This document shows, piece after piece, positions 43,454 to 50,846 of a DNA stretch of 64,000 bases. The stretch spans positions 372,001 to 436,000 of the forward strand of contig NZ_CP134049.1 of NCBI RefSeq assembly GCF_031582965.1. The letters are read 5' to 3'. Under the pieces are notes generated by a model. That model worked only from the letters and a program-made list of their open reading frames with translations. It ran no database searches and was not told the DNA's origin. The DNA is from Bacillus sp. NEB1478 (GTDB taxonomy: Bacteria; Bacillota; Bacilli; Bacillales; Fictibacillaceae). Position 1 is the first letter of the stretch; each line of letters opens with the position of its first letter. The translations under genes were made by a program, and so were the position numbers.

Positions 43454-45244
43454 ATGATGGACACAATAAAAAAACTTCTATTGCTTTTTAATAAAAAAGA
43501 AAAAAAAAAATTAATAATCTTATTATTCATGATGGTAGCAGCAGCTCTATTTGAAACGATTGGTATAGGATTAATTGTTCCTTTTGTTGGACTTGTAACA
43601 AACCCTCAAATAATACATCAACAAGAATTTTTGTCTTACATATATAAACTTTTTAACTTTCAATCAACATCAGCATTTACTGTATTTAGTGTCGTGGTTT
43701 TGCTTGCGATTTTTGTATTTAAAAACTTCTATTTACTTTTTTTTAACTTTGCACAACTAAAGGTTATCCTAAATCAGCAAGTTAAGCTCTCCAGAAAGTT
43801 ATTTGAAGAATATTTAATTAAACCATATACTTTCCATCTCCAACGGAATACAGCAGATCTGCTTAGAAATGTAAATGATGAAGTCCCTAAAATATTCCAA
43901 GGTATTATTATTTCAGGTTTTCAACTTTTTACTGAACTTTTAGTTACGACATGTATATTATTTCTTCTGTTAATAACGGCTCCTGAGGCAACAATAACTT
44001 CAGCAATCTTATTATCTGGAAGTGTTTTTCTGTTTTTTAAATCTTTTCGAAAAAAAATAGCTTCTTTAGGTAAAGAGCAACAAAAAGTAAATGGATCAAT
44101 GATTAAATGGGTTAATCAAGGATTAGGAGCTAGTAAGGAAGTTAAAGTATCAGGAAGAGAAAATCTTTTTATTAATTCGTACACCAAGCACAGCCAAACT
44201 AAGGCGAATAATAGTCGTTATATGAAAATGTTAGAACAGGTTCCGAGACTTTTTATTGAAACAATACTTGTATCAATCGTACTTATAACAATGTTAATTA
44301 TCGTTTTTCAAGAAAAGAGTACTTCACAACTCATTTCGACAATGGCACTATTTACGATGGCAGCTTTCCGTTTAATGCCATCTATTACACGTATAATAGC
44401 CTTGATTACAACAATTCGTTACAATCAGCCTGCATTAGATGTTGTTTATGAAGATCTATTTATTAGCAAAGATAAGAACTCAAATATCTTTTTTTCTCAA
44501 GAAGATTCCGTATTAACATCCATAAACAAAAGAGAAAAAACATTCAAAGGTTCAATTAAGTTAAATGAAGTCTCTTTTAGATACCCTAATCAAAAAGACT
44601 ATTCCGCTAAAAATGTCTCTTTAACAATCCCGATTGGTAAATCCGTTGCATTTATCGGTGAATCAGGTGCTGGGAAAACAACGATAGTGGATATCATTCT
44701 TGGTCTGTTTCAGCCTGAAAAAGGAAATGTTCTAATTGATGGGAAGAGTATATTTGAACAAAAATCATTATGGCAGCAGAAAATTGGGTATATCCCTCAA
44801 TCTATATTTTTGACTGACGACACCATACGGGGGAATGTAGCATTTGGAATAGCAGAAAATCAAATTGATGACGAAGCAGTATGGCGTGCACTAGAACAAG
44901 CGCAACTAAAGGAATTTGTTGAAGCTCTTCCTGATCAATTAGAAACTGAAGTCGGGGAAAGAGGAGTAAGGCTTTCTGGTGGGCAACGTCAACGGATAGG
45001 AATTGCACGAGCATTGTATCACAACCCGGAAATCTTATTTATGGATGAAGCGACGTCAGCATTGGACAATGAAACCGAAAAAGAAATCATGAAGGCGATT
45101 GATGGGTTAAAAGGCGAAAAGACGTTGATCATTATCGCTCATAGATTGAGTACGATAGAAAATTGTGATATCGTATTTAAAATGAATAAAGGTAAATTGA
45201 TATCTATCGATAATAAACGGGAACAGAAAACAATTGCACATTAA
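43454..45244 (+). CDS. ABC transporter, PglK/MsbA-type candidate flippase for the repeat unit
   Basis: A 596-residue half-transporter. Six helices lie in about 15-320 (ALFETIGIGLIVPFVGLV is helix 1), and the ATPase has Walker A IGESGAGKTT (about 401-410), Q-loop GYIPQSIFL, signature LSGGQRQR, Walker B ILFMDEATSALD and IAHRLST. The helix-1 sequence recalls PglK-type flippases of lipid-linked oligosaccharides. I see no Wzx/MATE flippase (EpsK) in the operon, so this protein is the likely replacement. GGAAGGTGAA precedes the tandem ATGs. Confidence 0.85.
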   Translation: MMDTIKKLLLLFNKKEKKKLIILLFMMVAAALFETIGIGLIVPFVGLVTNPQIIHQQEFLSYIYKLFNFQSTSAFTVFSVVVLLAIFVFKNFYLLFFNFAQLKVILNQQVKLSRKLFEEYLIKPYTFHLQRNTADLLRNVNDEVPKIFQGIIISGFQLFTELLVTTCILFLLLITAPEATITSAILLSGSVFLFFKSFRKKIASLGKEQQKVNGSMIKWVNQGLGASKEVKVSGRENLFINSYTKHSQTKANNSRYMKMLEQVPRLFIETILVSIVLITMLIIVFQEKSTSQLISTMALFTMAAFRLMPSITRIIALITTIRYNQPALDVVYEDLFISKDKNSNIFFSQEDSVLTSINKREKTFKGSIKLNEVSFRYPNQKDYSAKNVSLTIPIGKSVAFIGESGAGKTTIVDIILGLFQPEKGNVLIDGKSIFEQKSLWQQKIGYIPQSIFLTDDTIRGNVAFGIAENQIDDEAVWRALEQAQLKEFVEALPDQLETEVGERGVRLSGGQRQRIGIARALYHNPEILFMDEATSALDNETEKEIMKAIDGLKGEKTLIIIAHRLSTIENCDIVFKMNKGKLISIDNKREQKTIAH

Positions 45245-45265
45245 GAATATAGTTTTACAGACATT

Positions 45266-45294
45266 GTATCTTAAAAAATTAAGATGCTTTTTTT
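45266..45294 (+). terminator. Intra-operon Rho-independent terminator
   Basis: Stem GTATCTTAA (45266-45274) with TTAAGATGC (45279-45287), loop AAAA, then seven T. It lies between the flippase and the epsL/M/N part; read-through could depend on the EAR-like RNA. Confidence 0.8.
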
Positions 45295-45326
45295 ATGTCT
45301 TTAATTTGAAAAAGAGAGGGATCGAG

Positions 45327-45488
45327 ATGGATTCATTCGAATTACTGACTCAAGAAAAACTAAAAAGAATTTTGATAGATGTTCAGCAACAAGGAGAGAA
45401 TCTACTAATTGAAGATGCAATGGATATGATTAATGAACTAAAAAAACAGATTTTAGCTTCAATTACATCTAATAGATTAGGAGCTTAA
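45327..45488 (+). CDS. Small hydrophilic protein, unknown
   Basis: A 53-residue, mostly helical protein ([20 protein letters not shown], then [14 protein letters not shown]). The ATG has GAGAGGG six bases upstream; the frame opens earlier at 45234 but that part overlaps a terminator and has no ribosome site. It ends 5 nt before the sugar transferase, so translation is probably coupled. I do not recognise it. Confidence 0.6.
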   Translation: MDSFELLTQEKLKRILIDVQQQGENLLIEDAMDMINELKKQILASITSNRLGA

Positions 45489-45493
45489 AAATT

Positions 45494-46102
45494 GTGAAGA
45501 GAACTTTTGATTTATTTACCTCTCTTGTTTTATTGATTATATTTTCTGTTGTGATTGGCATCCTTGCCATCTTAGTAAAAAACAAGCTTGGGTCACCTAT
45601 TATCTTTAAACAGGAAAGGCCTGGACTCCGTGCCAAGCCGTTTTATCTATATAAATTCCGAACCATGACAGACCAAAAAGATCGTTTTGGAAATCTGTTA
45701 TCTGATGAAGATCGGCTAACTCCATTTGGTCATTTTTTAAGAAAATATAGTCTAGATGAACTCCCCCAATTGTTGAATGTACTAAAAGGGGATATCAGTC
45801 TTGTTGGACCAAGACCTCTATTGATGAGTTATTTGGAGCTATATACCGAAGAACAAAAAAAACGCCATGATGTGAGGCCAGGTATTACAGGATGGGCGCA
45901 GATTAATGGTAGAAACGCAATTTCTTGGGATGAGAAATTTCAGCTCGACTTATGGTATGTACAGAACCAAAACTTTTTACTAGATTTAAAAATACTTTTT
46001 CTAACCTTGAACAAAGTAATCAGAAGTGAAGGGATATCTAATAGTAATTCAGTTACAATGCCCATATTTAATGGGACTGCAAGTAGACATAAAGAAATGT
46101 AA
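45494..46102 (+). CDS. epsL: Priming sugar-phosphate transferase (EpsL-like)
   Basis: A 202-residue bacterial sugar transferase of the PglC type. One N-terminal membrane segment ([17 protein letters not shown]), then [28 protein letters not shown] and [16 protein letters not shown]. It transfers a sugar phosphate onto undecaprenyl phosphate, which starts each repeat unit. With EpsM, EpsN and EpsC the sugar is probably diacetylbacillosamine. The start is a GTG at 45494 after AGGAGC. Confidence 0.93.
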   Translation: MKRTFDLFTSLVLLIIFSVVIGILAILVKNKLGSPIIFKQERPGLRAKPFYLYKFRTMTDQKDRFGNLLSDEDRLTPFGHFLRKYSLDELPQLLNVLKGDISLVGPRPLLMSYLELYTEEQKKRHDVRPGITGWAQINGRNAISWDEKFQLDLWYVQNQNFLLDLKILFLTLNKVIRSEGISNSNSVTMPIFNGTASRHKEM

Positions 46103-46147
46103 TGAAGAGTATGAATAATTATCCTTTATTGTTAGGAGATTGTTGCT

Positions 46148-46801
46148 GTGAAAAATATTGTCGTGTTTGGTTGTGGAGGACACGCTAAGGTTATCATTGA
46201 TATCCTCGAAAAAAGCAATGAATTTAACATATTGGGATTCATTGATCATTTTGTTGCTGAGGGTACTATTGTTTTTGGATATGAAGTATTAGGGGATGAA
46301 ACGACACTTCAAGCGAACTCGAAAATAGCTGGTGGTATAGTCGCCATCGGTGATAATTTTGTTAGAAGTCTTATGGTTGAAAAAATTAAAGAAATAAATC
46401 CAAAATTCAACTTTATCACTGCTGTTCATCCAACTTCGATTATAGCAAGAGGTGTTGAACTTGGTGAAGGTACAGCCGTTATGCCAGGAGCGATAATAAA
46501 CAGCGACAGTAAAATTGGTGAACATTGCATTATTAATACGAAAGCTTCAATTGATCATGATTGTAGAATAGGAGATTATGTTTCGTTAGCACCAGGAGTA
46601 ACGTTAGGTGGAAATGTTGCAATAGGTCAGCATTCAGCAGTTTCATTAGGATCATCGATCATTCATTCTGTAAAAATTGGACAGCACACCATTATCGGCG
46701 CAGGATCAACGGTTTTAAAAGATATTGAATCAAACGTTATTGCATACGGCGCGCCGGCAAAAGTTATTAGAACAAGAACAACTGGAGAAAAATATTTGTA
46801 A
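46148..46801 (+). CDS. epsM: UDP-amino-sugar acetyltransferase (EpsM/PglD-like)
   Basis: A 217-residue PglD-type enzyme. An N-terminal nucleotide-sugar domain VVFGCGGHAKVIIDIL (about residues 5-20), then a left-handed beta-helix of hexapeptide repeats (about 95-200; for example INTKASIDHDCRIGDYVSLA). The His in SIDHDC is the expected catalytic base. It N-acetylates the UDP-4-amino sugar made by EpsN. The start is a GTG at 46148 after AGGAGATTG. Confidence 0.92.
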   Translation: MKNIVVFGCGGHAKVIIDILEKSNEFNILGFIDHFVAEGTIVFGYEVLGDETTLQANSKIAGGIVAIGDNFVRSLMVEKIKEINPKFNFITAVHPTSIIARGVELGEGTAVMPGAIINSDSKIGEHCIINTKASIDHDCRIGDYVSLAPGVTLGGNVAIGQHSAVSLGSSIIHSVKIGQHTIIGAGSTVLKDIESNVIAYGAPAKVIRTRTTGEKYL

Positions 46802-46816
46802 TAAGGAGGCTTTGAA

Positions 46817-48013
46817 GTGCAAACTCATACAAACAAAAAACGTATTTACCTTGCTTCTCCGCATATGAGTGGAAATGAGCAGAAGTATATTGAACAAGCG
46901 TTTCACACAAATTGGATCGCCCCTTTAGGTCCAAATGTTGATGCTTTTGAAAAAGAATTAACTGCATATGTTGGAGCAAGTGAAGGAGTTGCATTGAGTT
47001 CTGGTACAGCTGCCATCCATCTTGCTCTTTCTTTGTTAGGGGTAAAAAAAGGAGATACAGTTTTTTGTTCGACTTTTACATTTGTCGCTAGTGCTAATCC
47101 GATCCTTTACCAAGGCGCAGATCCTGTGTTCATTGACTCTGAACCTGATACGTGGAACATGTCACCACAAGCTCTTGAAAATGCATTGAAAGAAGCGGAA
47201 TTAAAAGGAAAGCTGCCGAAAGCAATAATCGTTGTAAACTTATACGGCCAAAGTGCAAAAATGGATGAGATTTTATCCTTGTGTAATGAATACAGCGTTC
47301 CTGTCATTGAAGATGCTGCTGAATCGTTAGGTTCTACATATAAAGGAAAAGCTAGCGGGACATTTGGAAAGTTTGGTATTTACTCTTTTAATGGGAATAA
47401 AATCATTACGACTTCTGGTGGGGGAATGCTGATTTCCAATAAAAATGAAGCTGTAAAAAAGGCAAGGTTTTTATCAACACAAGCAAGGGATGAAGCCGTT
47501 CATTACCAGCATAGTGAGATGGGGTACAATTACCGGATGAGTAATATTCTTGCTGGAGTTGGTAGGGGGCAACTAGAAGTTTTACAACAAAGAGTATTCG
47601 AAAAAAGAGATATCTTTGATTTTTATGCGGAAGAATTAAGTGAGGTGCCGGGCATTTCGTTTATGCCAGAATTAGAGGGAACTTTCTCAAATCGTTGGCT
47701 TTCTGTAATGACTGTTGATGAAAAAATAACTAGAATCTCGGTAAATGATCTGATAATAGCTTTGGCAGAGGAGAACATTGAAGCCAGACTGGTATGGAAA
47801 CCGTTACATCTTCAGCCATTGTTCAAAGATGCTGCATATTTTCCACATGAAAAAAATTATAGTGTATCAGAAAAACTTTTTAATACAGGAATCTGCCTTC
47901 CTTCTGGGACAAATATGACGAAAAAAGAGCAGCTGCATGTTATCAATTGCATAAAATCGGCACTCATCATAAATGACTCTAGTTTATTATCAACTGCAAG
48001 CGAAATAAGATAG
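46817..48013 (+). CDS. epsN: PLP-dependent aminotransferase (EpsN/PglE-like)
   Basis: A 398-residue DegT/DnrJ/EryC1-family enzyme. SSGTAAIHLALSLLGV (about residues 60-75) binds the cofactor phosphate, EDAAESLGS follows, and the PLP lysine is in FNGNKIITTSGGG (about 193-205). It transaminates the UDP-4-keto sugar from EpsC. The start is a GTG at 46817 after TAAGGAGG. The stop codon lies within a terminator stem that closes the eps operon. Confidence 0.94.
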   Translation: MQTHTNKKRIYLASPHMSGNEQKYIEQAFHTNWIAPLGPNVDAFEKELTAYVGASEGVALSSGTAAIHLALSLLGVKKGDTVFCSTFTFVASANPILYQGADPVFIDSEPDTWNMSPQALENALKEAELKGKLPKAIIVVNLYGQSAKMDEILSLCNEYSVPVIEDAAESLGSTYKGKASGTFGKFGIYSFNGNKIITTSGGGMLISNKNEAVKKARFLSTQARDEAVHYQHSEMGYNYRMSNILAGVGRGQLEVLQQRVFEKRDIFDFYAEELSEVPGISFMPELEGTFSNRWLSVMTVDEKITRISVNDLIIALAEENIEARLVWKPLHLQPLFKDAAYFPHEKNYSVSEKLFNTGICLPSGTNMTKKEQLHVINCIKSALIINDSSLLSTASEIR

Positions 48014-48038
48014 GTTATCTAACTTATCTTATTTTTTT
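48003..48038 (+). terminator. Terminator of the eps operon
   Basis: Stem AAATAAGATA (48003-48012) with TATCTTATTT (48025-48034), then T. Confidence 0.75.
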
Positions 48039-48095
48039 ATATACATAGGGAACTTAAAAGCAATGCCCAATAATGATAAAAGAGGTTAACACAAT

Positions 48096-48443
48096 ATGAT
48101 TGGGAAAAACATTTATGAACTTCGGAAACGGAAAGGCATAACTCTTACTGAACTTGCAGATCGCTCAAAAGTATCAAAATCGTATTTAAGTAATATTGAA
48201 AGAAGGTTAAATAAAAATCCTTCCATTCAAGTCGTTGAAAAAATTGCACTTGTTTTAGATGTAGAGGTAAAAGCACTGTTAAGCAATAAATTAGATAGTG
48301 AGCATATGGAGGTAGAAAAAGAGTGGGTGGAATTTGTTGTTGAACTAAAAAGTTTAGGAATCAACAAAGAAATTATTCATGAATATCGTGAGTTAATAGA
48401 ATTTATTAAATGGAAGAAAAGTGAAGCTGGAAATCAAGAATAA
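48096..48443 (+). CDS. SinR-like regulator beside eps (SlrR-like position)
   Basis: 115 residues. XRE helix-turn-helix at about 4-62 (IYELRKRKGITLTELADRSK, VSKSYLSNIERRLNKNPS) and a C-terminal SinI-like segment (VEKEWVEFVVELKSLGINKE). The RRLNKNPS segment matches the SinR signature. In Bacillus subtilis the SinR paralogue SlrR is also encoded beside eps, so an SlrR-like role (forming mixed complexes with SinR) is plausible. The ATG lies after AGAGG at wider than usual spacing. No SinR-type palindrome lies directly upstream. Confidence 0.85.
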   Translation: MIGKNIYELRKRKGITLTELADRSKVSKSYLSNIERRLNKNPSIQVVEKIALVLDVEVKALLSNKLDSEHMEVEKEWVEFVVELKSLGINKEIIHEYRELIEFIKWKKSEAGNQE

Positions 48444-48446
48444 ACA

Positions 48447-48932
48447 GTGAAAAGTGAGTTGATATGTATTAGAATAATTACCCTTTTAAGTCGTTTTTGT
48501 CTGATGCTTCTACCCATTTTTTATATGTGGTTCATATGGCTACAATCTAGTTACTTTAACCCGGAATCTATCTATACATTGGCTATAAATGTTGATAAGC
48601 GGGTCCTTTTATTACTAGGGATAATCTTAGAAGCGGGGCACCTCTTTGAGTTTGGGATTTTATATATGTTGTTGATACTAATGTTATTAAGTTTTGGTCT
48701 TTTAACACACAATAAAGAAATATTCTGCTTTTTAATAGCCTTGATATACGGAATCATTGATGAATTTCACCAAATATTTGTACCATTTAGGTCGTTTTCA
48801 TTGTTTGACTTAATTAAGAACGCAATTGGTATTCTAGTAGTTTGGTATATCATTCACCGAAGTTATTTCGTCAAAATAAAATCAAAACTAGGAAGAAAAC
48901 TTAAATATATGTCAACCGTTATCAATCAATAA
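48447..48932 (+). CDS. VanZ-like membrane protein
   Basis: 161 residues with four helices. The VanZ-type pattern HLFEFGILYMLL (about residues 65-76) followed by YGIIDEFHQIFVPFRSFSLF and DLIKNAIGILV is clear. The start is a GTG 3 nt after the preceding stop, without a strong ribosome site, so coupling to the regulator is likely. VanZ-like proteins often occur beside polysaccharide and teichoic acid genes. The conserved Asp/Glu/His triad suggests an enzymatic or lipid-related role that is not defined. Confidence 0.78.
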   Translation: MKSELICIRIITLLSRFCLMLLPIFYMWFIWLQSSYFNPESIYTLAINVDKRVLLLLGIILEAGHLFEFGILYMLLILMLLSFGLLTHNKEIFCFLIALIYGIIDEFHQIFVPFRSFSLFDLIKNAIGILVVWYIIHRSYFVKIKSKLGRKLKYMSTVINQ

Positions 48933-48960
48933 AAAGATAGGCGACTAATGTCGAAAAAAT

Positions 48961-48993
48961 GTTCTTTAAAAAGAACGAAAGTAACAATATAAT
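48961..48993 (+). promoter_or_regulatory. SinR-type operator and -10 box of the second RiPP cluster
   Basis: GTTCTTTAAAAAGAAC (48961-48976) and TATAAT (48988-48993). The expected -35 position (48965-48970, TTTAAA) falls inside the operator. The precursor gene starts 48 nt further on. Confidence 0.72.
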
Positions 48994-49040
48994 GAATATA
49001 ACAAATGTGTACTTAAAAAAAATAATAAGGGGATATGGAT

Positions 49041-49256
49041 ATGAAAAAAAATGAATCTACTGCAGAATACCAGCAGCCTAAGGTACTTCATCATCAGCCA
49101 ATACGTTTTGAAACGGCACAAAGCTGGAATAAAGGTCACGGAAACCTTGATCATCCTGGGACTGGTAATGGCGGTATTAACTATCCACTTCCACCTTATA
49201 CTGGACCTCATAATGGAAATGGTGGGGGAAATGGGAAGGGCAAAGGAAATAAGTAA
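49041..49256 (+). CDS. Candidate RiPP precursor peptide, new type
   Basis: 71 residues. The N-terminal half (1-29) looks like a leader and holds YQQPKVLHHQPIRFETAQS. The rest is Gly/Asn/Pro/His-rich (GHGNLDHPGTGNGG, INYPLPPYTGPHNGNGGG) with a GKGKGNK end. It has no Cys and almost no Ser. The ATG at 49041 lies eight bases after AAGGGG; an ATG two codons earlier is too close. It stands first in a SinR-type unit with a kinase-like protein, a PqqD-like protein, a Ser/His peptidase, an exporter and a nucleotidyltransferase. The leader pattern (Y-2-P-2-LHH-2-I-1-FETA-1-S) recurs exactly in a broken copy at 55652-55882. I know no family with this core. Confidence 0.75.
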   Translation: MKKNESTAEYQQPKVLHHQPIRFETAQSWNKGHGNLDHPGTGNGGINYPLPPYTGPHNGNGGGNGKGKGNK

Positions 49257-49321
49257 ACAAAATGAGTTATATGTTACTTAGTTTTGACTCTGTTAAACAT
49301 GACATAGAGGGGTTTTAAAAT

Positions 49322-50110
49322 ATGAGACTGTTCCCTGTTAAGATAGGAGAATTCATATTTCATATGCACTGTAAGAACACAACATTTACGGAATTTCTTC
49401 ATACTAACTTCTTAAATCATATTAGTGTTCAGAATGAAATCCCAGATATTAAGTTGACTATTAAAGATAGCTACGGAATTCCATTTGTAAATTATAATGT
49501 TTCCACAACGAGAGAATCTAACCATATTGTTTATAAAAGAGCGGATTACTTAATTAACGTAGATAACACCTTTGAAAATGCCGAAATTTCTGCATATAAC
49601 GAGCTTGCTTTAAAGCATGCACTGATGAATTTATTTAGTGCTTTTATCGTTCATCATAACTGGGGATTGTTAATTCATTCTTCATGTGTCGTTGATAATG
49701 AAGGAGCACATCTTTTCTCTGGACACTCTGGTGCTGGTAAGTCGACTGTAGCTATGTTATCTAATCCACGTGATCTTTTATCCGATGAAGCGACAATTGT
49801 AAAAATCACAGAAAATAAAATCACAATCTTTGATTCCCCATTTAGAAGTGACAGTACACCGTTAGGAGAAAAAATAAAATCCTATCCACTAAAAAGTATC
49901 CAATTTTTAAATCAGGCGATGCTTAACCAAAGGATATTGATTAACCAATCAGATGCATTTATTCAAATCATTGATAAGGTATTTTATTGGCCAAACGGTT
50001 CTAAAGATATGAAAAGCATTTTTAGTATGCTAAAGCAATTGGTGACACTGGTTCCGATCTATGACCTTCATTTTAAAAAGGACAATACATTTTGGGAGAT
50101 GATCTCTTAA
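49322..50110 (+). CDS. HPr kinase-like protein of second RiPP cluster
   Basis: 262 residues with P-loop SGHSGAGKST (about residues 133-142), preceded by NWGLLIHSSCVVDNEGAHLF and followed by LLSDEATIVKI, as in HPr-kinase-like proteins of peptide clusters. The N-terminal 100 residues are a mixed domain (VKIGEFIFHMHCKN). The precursor lacks the C-terminal Ser seen in paeninodin-type precursors, so its phosphate acceptor is unclear. AGGGG lies upstream of the ATG. The stop overlaps the next start by one base. Confidence 0.8.
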   Translation: MRLFPVKIGEFIFHMHCKNTTFTEFLHTNFLNHISVQNEIPDIKLTIKDSYGIPFVNYNVSTTRESNHIVYKRADYLINVDNTFENAEISAYNELALKHALMNLFSAFIVHHNWGLLIHSSCVVDNEGAHLFSGHSGAGKSTVAMLSNPRDLLSDEATIVKITENKITIFDSPFRSDSTPLGEKIKSYPLKSIQFLNQAMLNQRILINQSDAFIQIIDKVFYWPNGSKDMKSIFSMLKQLVTLVPIYDLHFKKDNTFWEMIS

Positions 50111-50382
50111 TGAAGACATTTATACAGCAAAAACAATGTGATGTAACTTTATTAGATGATGAACTGATTATACTAGATACACAGTATCATACGATAACAA
50201 AACTAAATCATGTAGGGGGCTTTTGCTGGTCTTTGTTGTCTGAACCAGTGACCATTGATCTTTTAGTAGATGCGGTAAGAAAGAAATATGATATAGAGGA
50301 TTCGCAATTAAAGGTTCAGCAAGACTTAGAAAGGTTCCTATCTGAGTTAATAAAATGTGGTTTGGTGAAACATGCTAGTTAA
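50110..50382 (+). CDS. PqqD-like RiPP recognition protein
   Basis: 90 residues of the PqqD fold. TLLDDELIILDTQYHTITKL and NHVGGFCWSLLSEPVTIDLL then LVDAVRKKYDIED show the strand-strand-helix and winged-helix pattern. It would bind the leader of the 49041 precursor. I start at the ATG overlapping the kinase stop; a TTG at 50092 (six residues longer) also has a possible site. It overlaps the peptidase gene by 11 nt. Confidence 0.85.
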   Translation: MKTFIQQKQCDVTLLDDELIILDTQYHTITKLNHVGGFCWSLLSEPVTIDLLVDAVRKKYDIEDSQLKVQQDLERFLSELIKCGLVKHAS

Positions 50383-50827
50383 TCAAGTTACGGTAGATTT
50401 AATTCAACGAGTAGTAAAGGTAAATGGGAATATACTTCTTCCCGCCAACGGAAAAAGCATGTTCCCTTTCATTAGACAAGGTGACATCTGTCATTTTAAG
50501 GCTTGTCATCCTTCGATGATTAAAAAAGGGGACATAGTGTTATTTGTTATGCCTTCTAATCAACTGGTTGCTCACAGATTTATTAAAACGATACATGTAG
50601 ACAATCGAGTATCTTATCTATTTAAAGGAGATACAAATCTACTATTTGATGAACCTGTCTTATCAGATCAAATTATTGGAAAGATGATAATGATCGAAAG
50701 AAGAAATAAATCAATAGATTTGAGTAATAATTGGAGTAATCTTTGGGGCTTATTAATCATTCACCTTCCAATGATGTCTAAGATTTTGCGAAAAGTTACA
50801 TACAGGAAGGAAGATTTCCAATATTAA
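50372..50827 (+). CDS. S24/S26-type Ser/His peptidase, candidate leader peptidase
   Basis: 151 residues. Signal-peptidase-like motif GKSMFPFIRQGD with Ser29, and KKGDIVLFV then VAHRF with His68. That Ser/His layout is the SipW (ER-type) signal peptidase form rather than the bacterial Ser/Lys form, and LFKGDTN matches the next conserved box. Unlike SipW there is no N-terminal membrane helix; only the C-terminus has a hydrophobic stretch (LWGLLIIHLPMMSKIL). In a cluster without a B2 protease this is the obvious candidate to cut the leader. It overlaps the PqqD-like gene. Confidence 0.8.
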   Translation: MLVNQVTVDLIQRVVKVNGNILLPANGKSMFPFIRQGDICHFKACHPSMIKKGDIVLFVMPSNQLVAHRFIKTIHVDNRVSYLFKGDTNLLFDEPVLSDQIIGKMIMIERRNKSIDLSNNWSNLWGLLIIHLPMMSKILRKVTYRKEDFQY

Positions 50828-50846
50828 CTGGACGTGGGGCTGGATT

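Noticed and set aside
49051..49281. Alternative frame over the 49041 precursor
   Set aside because: It overlaps the precursor in another frame and lacks a ribosome site; the leader motif shared with 55652 is in the 49041 frame.
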